A stretch of 35,008 bases of DNA from Pseudomonadales bacterium (GCA_030728785.1 JANQYP010000007.1:4786-39793), one strand, 5' to 3'; positions 20,706-29,594 are shown, numbered from the stretch's first letter. Notes: generated by a model not told the origin, from the letters alone. Numbers and translations: made by a program.

Positions 20706-21075
20706 CAATGGCATCAATCTCAATCTTTACACCTCGGGGCAAGGCGCTCACCTCCACCACCGCCCTGGCTGGGTAGGGTGCCTGAAGCAGATTTTGCATA
20801 TAAGTGTTAACGCGGCCAAAGTGATTCAGGTCCGTGAGGTAGATATTCAACTTGATAGCCTGGTTCAGTGTTGTTCCGGCTGCCTGGCAGATACCCTCAA
20901 GGTTAGTGAATACCTGAGTGATTTGTTCATCGATAGTCTCTGCCACTAGCTCCATGGTCTCCGGTACCAGGGGAATCTGGCCACTGATGTACAGGCAGCC
21001 ATGGGCGGCGACAGCTTGTGAATAGATGCCAATAGCGGCAGGGGCAGCGCTGGTGTTGATAAACTCTCGGGCCAT
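20692..21075 (-). CDS. ridA: RidA family reactive enamine/imine deaminase
   Basis: RidA hydrolyses reactive enamine/imine intermediates released by PLP enzymes such as threonine dehydratase. The length of 127 residues is typical of the trimeric YjgF/YER057c/UK114 fold. Visible signatures are YSQAV (residues 18-22), LYISGQIP (28-35), the active-site arginine R104 in YPARAVVEVSALPRG, and E119 in KIEIDA. Its ATG lies 2 bp after the spoT stop, so it is almost certainly cotranslated with spoT, as in Pseudomonas. The stop codon is part of a 14-bp tandem repeat. Confidence 0.96.
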   Translation of the reverse strand: MAREFINTSAAPAAIGIYSQAVAAHGCLYISGQIPLVPETMELVAETIDEQITQVFTNLEGICQAAGTTLNQAIKLNIYLTDLNHFGRVNTYMQNLLQAPYPARAVVEVSALPRGVKIEIDAIVDLR

Positions 21076-21077
21076 GG

Positions 21078-23189
21078 TCAGCTTCTCATTCGAGTGATTT
21101 TGATGACACCTTTGATAATACGCAGCCGCTTGATGACATTTGCCAGATGGATACGGTCTCTGACGGCAAGCACCAGGTTGACGCTCGACAAGTGGGCATC
21201 ACGCTCCATCATGCTGATGCGCTCAACATTGGCATCGGCATTGGCGATGGTCGAAGCCAATACCGCAACAATGTTTTTTTCATGCTCCAGTTCGACCCGC
21301 AGCTCCACCGAAAATTCCTGGGTGACCCGCGGATCCCAGCGTACACTCATGGATTCTTCTGGTTTGGCCCGCAGTTCTGCCATATTTCGACAGGTATCCA
21401 TGTGAATGACGATACCCTTGCCAGCGCTGATATGGCCGATAATAGGGTCGCCGGGTATTGGCTTGCAACACTTGGCATAGGTCACGACCAGGCCTTCAGT
21501 ACCCATAATGGCCAGCGGGCTGTGGCGAATGGCGGGCTCTTTCGCGGCTTCGCCGACGGTAATGGCCAGGCGTCTGGCAATTACCGCGGCCATCTGGTTG
21601 CCCAGGCCAATGGCTTCCAGCAGCTGGTCCAGATTGGTCATGTTGCGCTCGCTGAGTACCTCCTGCAGGCGCTCGGGCTGAATGGCGTCAATACTGGTCT
21701 GGTGGGTCTTCAGGGTGCGTTCCAGCAGGCGCCGGCCGAGGGCCAGGGATTCATTCCGCTGCTGGTTCTTCAATGTATGGCGAATGGTACCGCGGGCCTT
21801 ACCGGTGATGACAAAACTCAGCCACGCCGGGTTGGGGTGAGCCCCCGGTGCCGTAATAATCTCCACAGTCTGGCCGCTTTCAAGGGTTGCGCTCAAGGGT
21901 GCCAGGCGCCTGTCGATGCGGCAGGCCACACAGGTGTTGCCAATGTCTGTATGCACGGCATAGGCAAAGTCCACGGGCGTCGCGCCCAGAGGCAGGTCAT
22001 AAATCTCGCCTCGTGGAGTAAAAACATAGACCTCATCAGGAAACAGGTCGATTTTGACGTTTTCGATAAACTCCAGAGAATTGCCAGCACTCTGCTGGAT
22101 CTCCAGCAGGCCTTTCATCCACTCCCTGGCCCGCTTGTGGCTGCCTGAGTTGCTTTCATCGTTGGCTTTGTAGAGCCAGTGCCCGGCAATGCCATTGTTT
22201 GCCACCATCTCCATCTCAAAGGTTCTGATCTGGATTTCGATAGGCAGGCCGTGCATGCCAAACAAGGTAGTGTGCAGTGACTGGTAACCATTGGCTTTGG
22301 GAATGGCAATATAGTCCTTGAAGCGCCCGGCCACTGGTTTGTAAAGGTTGTGTACCGAGCCCAGCACTCGGTAGCAGGTATCAACGGTATCAACCACTAT
22401 GCGAAACGCGTAGACATCCATGATCTCAGCAAAAGAGCGACGCTTGCTGCGCATCTTGTCGTAGATGCTGTACAGGTGTTTTTCTCGACCAAAGACCTCA
22501 CCATCGATACCGTCTCGGGTCAGGCAGTTGGTGATGGTTTCGAGAATGTTGTTGACGTATTCCTTGCGATTGCCCCGCGCCTTGCGCACGGCTTTCTCGA
22601 TCATCGAGGAGCGTAGCGGGTACAGCGCCTTAAAACCCAGTTCTTCGAATTCAACGCGTATGGTGTTCATACCCAGGCGATTAGCTATGGGTGCGTAGAT
22701 TTCCAGGGTCTCACGAGCGATTCGGCGTTGTTTCTCGCCGCTCAGGTGACCAATGGTGCGCATATTGTGCAGCCGGTCAGCCAGTTTCACCATGATGACG
22801 CGAATGTCCTTGGCCATGGCCAGGGTCATTTTCTGAAAGTTTTCTGCCTGGGCTTCGGCGCGGGTTTGGAACATCATCTTTAACTTGCTGACCCCGTCCA
22901 CCAGGTCCGCCACTTCTTCGTCAAATTCTTTGCTGATGGTGTGTTTGGGAATGCCCGTATCTTCGATGACATCGTGCAGCAGGGCAGCCATCAGGCACTG
23001 GTGGTCCATGTGCATGTCGGCAAGAATGGCCGCGACGGCCAGAGGATGAGAAATATAAGCCTCACCGGAACGCCGGGCCTGGCCTTTATGGGCTGCCTCG
23101 GCGAAATAGTAGGCTTTCTGGACCTGTTGTATCTGGTTTTCGCCTAAGTAGGCGCTAAGTTCCAACGCAAAAGAGTCAATGGTCAGCAA
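21078..23189 (-). CDS. spoT: Bifunctional (p)ppGpp synthetase/hydrolase SpoT
   Basis: SpoT controls the stringent-response alarmone. The product has 703 residues (E. coli 702). The HD hydrolase domain is intact: H48 in SHPLAV and HDVIED at residues 72-77. The synthetase domain also looks intact: D258 in EIMDVYAFR, GRFKDYIAIPKANGYQSLHT (about 288-307) and E319 in EIQIRT. TGS, the Cys/His region (YAKCCKPIPGD) and a C-terminal ACT domain follow. The protein is therefore probably bifunctional. The start is TTG at 23189, aligning with the E. coli N terminus and preceded by a G-rich stretch. It lies 128 bp after rpoZ and 2 bp before ridA. Confidence 0.98.
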   Translation of the reverse strand: MLTIDSFALELSAYLGENQIQQVQKAYYFAEAAHKGQARRSGEAYISHPLAVAAILADMHMDHQCLMAALLHDVIEDTGIPKHTISKEFDEEVADLVDGVSKLKMMFQTRAEAQAENFQKMTLAMAKDIRVIMVKLADRLHNMRTIGHLSGEKQRRIARETLEIYAPIANRLGMNTIRVEFEELGFKALYPLRSSMIEKAVRKARGNRKEYVNNILETITNCLTRDGIDGEVFGREKHLYSIYDKMRSKRRSFAEIMDVYAFRIVVDTVDTCYRVLGSVHNLYKPVAGRFKDYIAIPKANGYQSLHTTLFGMHGLPIEIQIRTFEMEMVANNGIAGHWLYKANDESNSGSHKRAREWMKGLLEIQQSAGNSLEFIENVKIDLFPDEVYVFTPRGEIYDLPLGATPVDFAYAVHTDIGNTCVACRIDRRLAPLSATLESGQTVEIITAPGAHPNPAWLSFVITGKARGTIRHTLKNQQRNESLALGRRLLERTLKTHQTSIDAIQPERLQEVLSERNMTNLDQLLEAIGLGNQMAAVIARRLAITVGEAAKEPAIRHSPLAIMGTEGLVVTYAKCCKPIPGDPIIGHISAGKGIVIHMDTCRNMAELRAKPEESMSVRWDPRVTQEFSVELRVELEHEKNIVAVLASTIANADANVERISMMERDAHLSSVNLVLAVRDRIHLANVIKRLRIIKGVIKITRMRS

Positions 23190-23317
23190 CGATTGGCCCC
23201 CCGTCGGCTGACCTGGATAGATAACGTGTGCCGAGCGACGCGGCAGATGGCCAGCCCTCAGTCTTAAGTCGACGCCTAAGTCTACTACTGCAGGCCCGCA
23301 GGGCTGGCTGGTCCCGT

Positions 23318-23596
23318 TTAGAAGTCTGGATCTTGTGGACGTTCAAATTCATGATGGGCAGCAGCTATGTTCAACCTGGTCGGTGCTTCCTGTATGCCTT
23401 CCTTGAGAATACTGGCATCAATAAAGCCGGCGGCAATTTCGCGTAATGCCAGTACGGTGGGTTTGTCATTTTCCACGGGCACCAAAGGGTCTTTGCCACC
23501 AGTGGCCAATTGGCGCGCGCGTTTGCTTGATACCATCACCAGCTCAAAACGGTTATCAACGTGTTCCAGACAATCTTCAACTGTCACTCGTGCCAT
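23318..23596 (-). CDS. rpoZ: RNA polymerase subunit omega
   Basis: Omega helps assemble beta' and forms part of a ppGpp-binding site on RNA polymerase, which fits its place before spoT. It has 92 residues (E. coli 91). The signature is [20 protein letters not shown] followed by SSKRARQL. A longer open frame to 23638 exists, but ATG at 23596 matches the family and has GGAG 9 nt upstream. The 180-bp gap to gmk contains no other gene, so rpoZ may have its own promoter there; I could not pick a convincing one. Confidence 0.97.
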   Translation of the reverse strand: MARVTVEDCLEHVDNRFELVMVSSKRARQLATGGKDPLVPVENDKPTVLALREIAAGFIDASILKEGIQEAPTRLNIAAAHHEFERPQDPDF

Positions 23597-23776
23597 CAAT
23601 CTACTCCGCGGGTTAGAAAAACAAAGGCCAAAGGCCACTTCACAGGACCGCGTAGTCTACCGAACGACCCCCTGCGACACAATAAATAGTTCCATTACTT
23701 ATCTTAACTGCCGGCGTTAACCCCTGATCGCAGCGACTGCGGTTGCTCGCTCCTCTTTCAACGCTGGCCGCCGCGT

Positions 23777-24448
23777 TCAGTCCGGCGCCCCTGACCCCAT
23801 GGCAGGACGCGCTGGATTCAGCAGGGATTCGATCAGCTGCGCATGTCGCGACTGCTGGCTACTGCGCCGCAGATCCTCTCCTCGACCCTCAACAACACGC
23901 GCCAGGTCGGCAAGGGCGGTGGCATAGTTGTCGTTAATGATCAGGTAGTCAAATTCACTGTAGTGGGAAAGCTCACTGAGCGCCTCAGCCATACGTTTGT
24001 CAATAGTGTCCGGATCATCCTGGCCACGACCCTGCAAACGGCTGCGCAGCGCCGCCAATGATGGTGGCAGGATAAAAATATGCACCGACGCCGGTTCCTG
24101 GCGGCGAATCTGCTGAGCGCCCTGCCAGTCAATTTCGAGAATGATATTGTGGCCACTGCTGATGATGGTCTCAATAGCCTGGCGACTGGTGCCATACAGG
24201 TTCCCAAACACCTGGGCAGACTCGATAAAGGCGCCCTCAGCCTGCATGGTGCGGAATTTTGGCTCACTGACAAAGTGATAGTTGACACCGTCAATCTCAT
24301 CAGGGCGGCGCGGTCGGGTTGTGTGTGAGACGGCCACCTTGACACTTGGCAGCCCCTCAATAAGGGATTTAACCAAGCTGGTTTTGCCGGCCCCGGAAGG
24401 TGCAGCAACAATAAAAAGCTGGCCATGGGTAGATTGATCGTCGGTCAC
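23777..24448 (-). CDS. gmk: Guanylate kinase
   Basis: Gmk phosphorylates GMP to GDP with ATP. It has 223 residues (E. coli 207); the extra length is a short N-terminal tail and a C-terminal tail. The P-loop is APSGAGKTS at residues 16-24. The GMP-binding region shows SHTTRPRRPDEIDGVNYHFV, then EIDWQGAQQIR and RMAEALSELSHYSEFDYLI. The start is GTG at 24448, with AGGGG about 10 nt upstream. It heads the gmk-rpoZ-spoT cluster, and the 535 bp upstream are free of genes. Confidence 0.97.
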   Translation of the reverse strand: MTDDQSTHGQLFIVAAPSGAGKTSLVKSLIEGLPSVKVAVSHTTRPRRPDEIDGVNYHFVSEPKFRTMQAEGAFIESAQVFGNLYGTSRQAIETIISSGHNIILEIDWQGAQQIRRQEPASVHIFILPPSLAALRSRLQGRGQDDPDTIDKRMAEALSELSHYSEFDYLIINDNYATALADLARVVEGRGEDLRRSSQQSRHAQLIESLLNPARPAMGSGAPD

Positions 24449-24983
24449 TGAATTACTGCCCCTGTTCTGCCGCGCGTCAAAAGGCTAAGTGTAATCAAAT
24501 TTTGCCGTCAGTGGCGGGAAAAATGCGTAGCAGGTGCCGAGCGACTTGCCGGCCACCAGCCAAGAGGCGGCGGGCAAAAAAAGGCCACCGGCAGTCAGTC
24601 ATGGAAAATGTGAACTGGCAGCGGGTGGCGCTTAAGGTGAAGGTAGTAATACCTTCAAGGGGGGAGCAGGCATCATCGCCGGCAAAGGTAAAGACTAAAC
24701 CAAGATTCAGGAAACCTTTGCTAAAGAGTGAGCCTTCTTTTGGCACCGATGCGGCTGTGCGCACAGCGGCAATGTAAATATGCCAACAAGATATCGCGAG
24801 CTTGTAAGTATCAGGTAAGTAACCTCACGGGTTCCGCAGACTTTACTCGACAGCAGGTAAAGCTTGCGTTAATCCGCTCGGCCAGGAATAGCAAAGTCAT
24901 ATCAAAGCGGCATAATGCGCGCGGCGTCAAATCACGTCGACCCGATCAACATTATTTCTTTGATATCATTTTGGGAGGTACCT
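24449..24983. other. 535-bp gene-free spacer between gmk and the TonB receptor gene
   Basis: This spacer separates two divergent genes and should carry both promoters. I found no hexamer pair good enough to call. On both strands about 90 codons are open antisense to each other (roughly 24495-24777), with no ribosome-binding site or recognisable family. This could be a decayed gene or a chance frame. The last 20 bp carry the receptor's ribosome-binding site, GGGAGG (24973-24978). Confidence 0.5.
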
Positions 24984-27341
24984 ATGAGGAATCCGTTACG
25001 CGCGGCGATTGCATTAGCAACGCTTGCTGCAGTTGGATCCGCTCCGCTTTTTGCTGACGACACGACGATGGAGGAAGTCACAGTTATCGGTGTAAGTACT
25101 ATTTACGCCAACAATGCCGTGACCGAAGGCATGGAAAAACAACAGACACCTATCACCAGTCCGCTGTCGATGATCGATAATTTGCCGGGCATATCCATCC
25201 AGGAAGGTGATACCTATGGTTTTGACGATTGGTCAACCACAATTTCCATGCGTGGATTCCAGGTCAGCCTGTCTGACCAGCAGATTGGTATGACCATTGA
25301 TGGCCTGCCCAACGGCAACTCTAACTATGGTGGTGGTGCCAAGGCCAACCGCTATATTGATAACCAGAACATCGCAGGTGTGAACGTATCCCAAGGTACA
25401 GCTGATATCGCTTCTCGGTCAAACGAAGCCTTGGGTGGCACACTGGATTTCCTTACCAGTGATCCCGAGCGTGAGGCTGGCCTGCTGGTGTCAGCGACTG
25501 GCGGTGAGTTTAATGGCAAGCGCTACTTCATGCGTTACAACACTGGTCAATTGTTTGGTAGTGAAACCTATGCCTGGGTTTCAGCCTCACATCAGGAAGC
25601 GTCCGACTGGGTAAATGGCGCGGCTGAAAACCAGCGTGATCACTTTGCCGGCAAGATTATTTCTGATCTGGACAACATCAAGTTAACGGGCTACCTGGCT
25701 TATGATGACACCCACGAAGACAACTATCAGCGCCTGTTCTCACCAGCCGACTTCAAGTCGAACCCAGAGTCAGACCAACTGACAGATACCTGGACCGGTA
25801 TACCCTACATAGATCAGCTGTACCGTAAGGGCTGGTCGACACTACGCGAAAATGTCTTTACCTACGCCAAGATCGACATGAACCCGACAGATGCTATTGA
25901 TTTTTCTGCCGCCTTGTACTACCACAATAACAAGGGTCGTGGTGACTGGGTTCCGCCTTACATCGTTGATGTTACCAATGATGGTTTGGGTGCACCGCAA
26001 TCTGAATTGACCAGCAACACCATTAACGGTGGTGCCTTCCTTGGCCAGATATTTTTTGTCAATGCTGCCGGTCAATCCCTGACGGCAACACCCGGCTGTG
26101 TGTCTGCAATCACCTACCCTTACGGCGGTGCTGGTGCAGAGTATGACCCGGCTTGTTATGCTCCTGGCGCCATTGCCGTGCAGTCTTATCGTCACACAAA
26201 CTACACTAAGGAGCGGACTGGATTGACTGCTGATCTGACCTTTAATGTCATGCTTGGCGGTATTGAAAACGAGGTGCGTACAGGCATCTGGTATGAGGAT
26301 TACCTGCGTGGTGAAGATCGTACCTGGCAAAAAATTATTGATACTCGAGTGGGTTACGATTTTGATCATACCCCCTACTGGCGTCAATATGACCGCGAAT
26401 ATCCCCAGACCACCTTCAAGTGGTATGTGGAAGACTCAGCGAGCATTGGTCCGGTTACTGTCAATTTTGGTGTTAAACAGTTTCTTGTCGATTTGGAGCG
26501 CCGGGACAAGTTTGGTGCCAGCAGCAATGTCAAGTTGAACTCAGACTCTGACGTGTTATTTTCTGGTGGGGCTATCTGGCGCCTGCCAGTTGATGGTTTG
26601 GAAGTCTTTGGCGGTTACTCAGAAAATTTCTCATCTCTGTCTGACGATATTCTTGAGCGGCCTGATTCCAACCTCGACCGTCTGGCACCAGAGACTGCTG
26701 ACAACCTTGAGATAGGCGCACGCTATGCAGACGGTATCTTTAAGGCTTCTGCGACCTACTACGACATCAGCTTCGAAAACCGAGTAATCTTTCTGGCGGC
26801 CAACACCACAGCCGGACCGGATTATTTGATCGGCACCAACGGTACTTACTTTAACGCCGGTGGCATCGATTCCAGTGGTTTTGAATTGTCAGGCAGTGTT
26901 GAGTTGAATGAGACGGTGTCAGCATTTATGTCCTACACCCACAATAAGGCTGAATATCTTGGTACAGGTGATACGAATGTGGATGCTGCCGTGGGTATTG
27001 TGCCTGGCAATGAGGTGGTGAATATGCCGAAAACCATGTATGTGGCATCGCTTGACTGGCGTAAAGGACCCTTCAGCGCCGGCATTTCTGCCAAGTATAC
27101 GGGCCAGCGTTTTGTTAACGTCAGTAATACCTGGCAGACTGAGGCCTATACCACCAGTGATGTGTACATGAATTATGTGCCGGAAAATTTGCCACAATTC
27201 ATGCGCGGTCTGGAGTTTAACCTGGTGCTGAACAATATTACTGACGAAAGTTATCTGGGGGGTATTTCCGGTGGTGGTGCATGGATTGGCGCACCAAGGA
27301 CAGTGGCCTTGTCGGTAACGATGGATCTTGATGGTGCCTAG
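24984..27341 (+). CDS. TonB-dependent outer-membrane receptor, substrate unknown
   Basis: This is a 785-residue outer-membrane active-import channel. The signal peptide is MRNPLRAAIALATLAAVGSA with cleavage expected after LFA (residue 24), and the TonB box is EEVTVIG (30-36). A plug follows (about 60-165; NLPGISIQEG, ISMRGFQ, IDGLPNG), then a long barrel rich in alternating aromatic strands. C372 and C391 in one loop may form a disulfide. I chose the ATG at 24984 because GGGAGG is 5 nt upstream and the signal peptide begins there. The C terminus ends SVTMDLDGA, without the terminal aromatic usual for barrel proteins. No TonB, ExbB, hydrolase or siderophore gene is nearby, so the ligand cannot be inferred. 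Confidence 0.95.
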   Translation: MRNPLRAAIALATLAAVGSAPLFADDTTMEEVTVIGVSTIYANNAVTEGMEKQQTPITSPLSMIDNLPGISIQEGDTYGFDDWSTTISMRGFQVSLSDQQIGMTIDGLPNGNSNYGGGAKANRYIDNQNIAGVNVSQGTADIASRSNEALGGTLDFLTSDPEREAGLLVSATGGEFNGKRYFMRYNTGQLFGSETYAWVSASHQEASDWVNGAAENQRDHFAGKIISDLDNIKLTGYLAYDDTHEDNYQRLFSPADFKSNPESDQLTDTWTGIPYIDQLYRKGWSTLRENVFTYAKIDMNPTDAIDFSAALYYHNNKGRGDWVPPYIVDVTNDGLGAPQSELTSNTINGGAFLGQIFFVNAAGQSLTATPGCVSAITYPYGGAGAEYDPACYAPGAIAVQSYRHTNYTKERTGLTADLTFNVMLGGIENEVRTGIWYEDYLRGEDRTWQKIIDTRVGYDFDHTPYWRQYDREYPQTTFKWYVEDSASIGPVTVNFGVKQFLVDLERRDKFGASSNVKLNSDSDVLFSGGAIWRLPVDGLEVFGGYSENFSSLSDDILERPDSNLDRLAPETADNLEIGARYADGIFKASATYYDISFENRVIFLAANTTAGPDYLIGTNGTYFNAGGIDSSGFELSGSVELNETVSAFMSYTHNKAEYLGTGDTNVDAAVGIVPGNEVVNMPKTMYVASLDWRKGPFSAGISAKYTGQRFVNVSNTWQTEAYTTSDVYMNYVPENLPQFMRGLEFNLVLNNITDESYLGGISGGGAWIGAPRTVALSVTMDLDGA

Positions 27342-27347
27342 GTCCGG

Positions 27348-27367
27348 CTGGCAGGCTCACCTGCCAG
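27348..27367 (+). other. Hairpin directly after the TonB receptor stop
   Basis: CTGGCAGG (27348-27355), loop CTCA, CCTGCCAG (27360-27367): a perfect 8-bp stem 6 nt after the stop. No T-tract follows. It probably protects the 3' end, or works with the true terminator 30 nt further on. Confidence 0.5.
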
Positions 27368-27396
27368 ACTCATCGCACTGGTTTATTTGACAGAGC

Positions 27397-27432
27397 AAGG
27401 CGCAGGTTCAGTGACGGGCCTGCGCCTTTTTT
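27397..27432 (+). terminator. Rho-independent terminator of the TonB receptor gene
   Basis: AAGGCGCAGG (27397-27406) pairs perfectly with CCTGCGCCTT (27419-27428) across a 12-nt loop, and the T-run spans 27427-27432. It lies 56 nt after the receptor stop. Confidence 0.85.
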
Positions 27433-27524
27433 GCGCTGCGGTCTCCGCAACTGGCAAGAAAACACTGACAGTGCTGGTCTGTGCCACTTCTTCGGTTGCA
27501 CAGACATGCACCTGCCTGCCCGAC

Positions 27525-27935
27525 TCAGCTTTGTTGAGCCATGGCGGGCAGACCTTCAGGAATAGTGACCCAGTGTTGTTTACTGTCACACCAGACGTGA
27601 AAGCCGGGCGTGAATCCATCGGTATTGTCCAGGGTGCCGGTTTTGATAAACAGGGTATCTGGTTGGGCTGGCACTACCGAATAGATGGGTGAGCCACAGT
27701 TACCGCAGAAAAAGCGCTGAACAGTGCTGCCGCTGCTGGTGGCTGCATCGGCGTAACATTTAGGCTGTTGTGCGGTTAAGGTGACGGCGGCTGCCGACAC
27801 CCCCCAGAGAGTTGAGAATGCTGAGCCAGCCTGGCGTTGGCAGTTCTTGCAATGGCAGACGCCAGCCATCAGTGGCTCGCCTTCGATTTCATATTTGATG
27901 TCGCCACATAAACATTGGCCCGTATAGGTTGTCAT
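27525..27935 (-). CDS. GFA/CENP-V domain zinc protein
   Basis: This is a member of the family named after glutathione-dependent formaldehyde-activating enzyme (PF04828), 136 residues, one domain. The zinc ligands are visible in order: C8 and C10 (CLCGD), C27, C29 and C32 (CHCKNC), C77 and C80 (CGNCGSP). AGGAGAAG precedes the ATG at 27935. The specific reaction is unknown; many members have no proven activity on formaldehyde. It is convergent with the TonB receptor gene. Downstream on its strand, an 8-bp stem (27477-27484 with 27498-27505) and a T-rich stretch may end its transcript. A 142-bp gap separates it from the SpoU methyltransferase gene upstream. Confidence 0.9.
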   Translation of the reverse strand: MTTYTGQCLCGDIKYEIEGEPLMAGVCHCKNCQRQAGSAFSTLWGVSAAAVTLTAQQPKCYADAATSSGSTVQRFFCGNCGSPIYSVVPAQPDTLFIKTGTLDNTDGFTPGFHVWCDSKQHWVTIPEGLPAMAQQS

Positions 27936-28077
27936 ACTGCTTCTCCTGCGTAGCTCGCTGAAGCTCAGAGTCTACGCAATAACAGCGCTGCAGCACAAGT
28001 AACCACCGGGCTTGAGCAGCTGCAGCTGGCTGCCGGCTAAGGTGAGCAAAAAGTTGTGCGTCGTTGGCGGGATCATT

Positions 28078-28608
28078 TCAGGGATGCGTTCTAACTTTGA
28101 CGCGGTTGTTGGTATCGCGACTGGCGCGGATCAGCACATCACCGGTCGTTGTCGGTGGTGACTTTGCCGACCGGTCATAGAGTACGATGTTAACCGTCGC
28201 AGCAAGATTCAGGCAGCCAGTGGTTGGGATATAGACCACAGCATCCGCGTGGTCGATGAGTTGCTGGCTGATAGTGCCATCCTCTGGCCCAAAAATATAA
28301 AATGCCGCGTGTGGGTGCTGGAAATCTGCGAGGGAAATCGCGCCTTCCACCAATTCAATGCAGACGATTTTGCAGTCGGCTGGTGCCACGTCAAGCAGGT
28401 CGCTGGCAGCGTTGAGGGGAATTCGGCTGCTGATATCTTTGGTATCCGTGTTAAAGCGTGCCGCACGCTCAAAGCGTGTGCCGGTATAAAACACCCCGGC
28501 GGCGCCAAAACAGCCGGCAGCACGCATCACAGAGCCTATGTTGGCCGGGCTCTTGGGGTTCACCAGGCCAATGACGGCAGCGGTTCTGGTTTTGGCTGGG
28601 TTACTCAA
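28078..28608 (-). CDS. TrmH/SpoU-family RNA 2'-O-methyltransferase
   Basis: This is a SPOUT-class methyltransferase expected to methylate a ribose 2'-OH in tRNA or rRNA using S-adenosylmethionine. It has 176 residues, a single domain. The three SpoU motifs are NPKSPANIGSVMRAAG (17-32), FGPEDG (106-111) and IPTTGCLNLAATVNI (127-141), which form the trefoil knot. The exact RNA target cannot be told. The start appears to be TTG at 28608 with only a weak upstream GAGA. This start lies at the end of the 14-bp repeat ladder that fills the gap from yicC, so the repeat also makes up its ribosome-binding region. Confidence 0.88.
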   Translation of the reverse strand: MSNPAKTRTAAVIGLVNPKSPANIGSVMRAAGCFGAAGVFYTGTRFERAARFNTDTKDISSRIPLNAASDLLDVAPADCKIVCIELVEGAISLADFQHPHAAFYIFGPEDGTISQQLIDHADAVVYIPTTGCLNLAATVNIVLYDRSAKSPPTTTGDVLIRASRDTNNRVKVRTHP

Positions 28609-28716
28609 AGGGCAATTCTCAAAAGCAGTTAATTAAAAACCAGTTATTCAAAAGCAATCATTCAAAAGCAATCATTCAATAGAAATTGTTCAACAGATAC
28701 TATTCAATGTTTTGAA
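28604..28716 (-). repeat. 14-bp repeat ladder filling the gap between yicC and the SpoU methyltransferase gene
   Basis: On the plus strand TTCAA recurs at 28647, 28661, 28675, 28689 and 28703, exactly 14 bp apart. Weaker units continue at about 28633, 28618 and 28604. Two units are identical (TTCAAAAGCAATCA at 28647-28660 and 28661-28674). The unit at 28689-28702 ends in the yicC stop codon, the one at 28703-28716 is coding, and the last degenerate unit overlaps the TTG start of the next gene. Confidence 0.8.
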
Positions 28717-29554
28717 TCTGTTCTCGCATCTGCTCGATGATAACCTTGAGTTCCACCGCCTGGATCGAGGTATTGGCGGCAACGGCCTTGGACGACAGGG
28801 TGTTGGCCTCGCGGTTCAGTTCCTGCATCAGGAAATCCAGGCGCCGGCCCACGGCGCCTGGTGTGTCCAGTGTCGACTTTACTTCTGCGATGTGAGTGTC
28901 GAGACGGTCGAGCTCCTCAGCGATATCGGATTTCTGCGCCAGATAGACCAGCTCCTGCTCCAGGCGGTTGCTGTCGACATCAATCTGCAATTCGTTGAGG
29001 CGCTCATCCAGGCGTGCCTTCTGGCGAGCGCTAATGATTGGTGCCTCAACACGCACGGCGTTTGTAAGGATCTGCAGTTCGGCAAGCTTGTCGAAAATGA
29101 TGCTGCGCAGTTCCTCGCCTTCTCTGGTGCGCATGGCAATAAGATCTGCCAGAGTGGCTTCGAACAAGTGAGTAGCCTGGGCAAAAATATCTTCCTGTAG
29201 CACAGTGCTGGTCTGCGTCACGCCGGGAAAACGCAGCAGTTCGAGTGGGCTCACGGGCGGGCTGGTGCCCATGATACGACTGACCTGGTCCAGGGCGTTG
29301 CGCAATTGGTGCAGAGCCTGTTCATTGACCTGCAGCCTGGCACTATCGTCAGTGTCTGGGTTGAGTCGCAGCAGACAATCTACCTTGCCTCTGAAGATAG
29401 TCTGCTTCAGCAGTTGACGCAATTCGCCCTCAATGGCGCGAAACTGATCCGGCATTTTGAAGCTGTGGTCCAGATAACGGTGGTTGACGGATCTGATCTC
29501 CCAGGAGAGAGTGTTGGCCTCGCGCTGGGCAAAGGCAGTCATGCTGTTGGTCAT
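28700..29554 (-). CDS. yicC: YicC family endoribonuclease
   Basis: YicC proteins are endoribonucleases implicated in small-RNA turnover in E. coli. The product has 284 residues (E. coli 287). The N terminus SMTAFAQRE followed by WEIRSVNHRYLD is the family hallmark. The C terminus (FLMQELNREANTLSSKA and MREQIQNIE) matches the DUF1732 region. I chose ATG at 29554, with AGGAAA upstream. The frame stays open upstream to 29737 across a 12-bp repeat that would encode LIAS units, but these are not part of the family. It is divergent from rph, as in Pseudomonas, but here gmk is not next to it. Confidence 0.95.
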   Translation of the reverse strand: MTNSMTAFAQREANTLSWEIRSVNHRYLDHSFKMPDQFRAIEGELRQLLKQTIFRGKVDCLLRLNPDTDDSARLQVNEQALHQLRNALDQVSRIMGTSPPVSPLELLRFPGVTQTSTVLQEDIFAQATHLFEATLADLIAMRTREGEELRSIIFDKLAELQILTNAVRVEAPIISARQKARLDERLNELQIDVDSNRLEQELVYLAQKSDIAEELDRLDTHIAEVKSTLDTPGAVGRRLDFLMQELNREANTLSSKAVAANTSIQAVELKVIIEQMREQIQNIE

Positions 29555-29594
29555 GGGCGGTTTCCTGTGGCCAGATTTCCTGCTGGTGTGTGTT

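Noticed and set aside
21147-22148. A 333-codon open frame antisense to spoT
   Set aside because: It mirrors a fully conserved spoT reading frame, has no recognisable family and no ribosome-binding site; it is an antisense shadow.
24502-24777. A 91-codon plus-strand gene in the gmk-receptor spacer
   Set aside because: No ribosome-binding site and no family; an equally long frame exists on the other strand. Kept only as a finding, not called as a gene.
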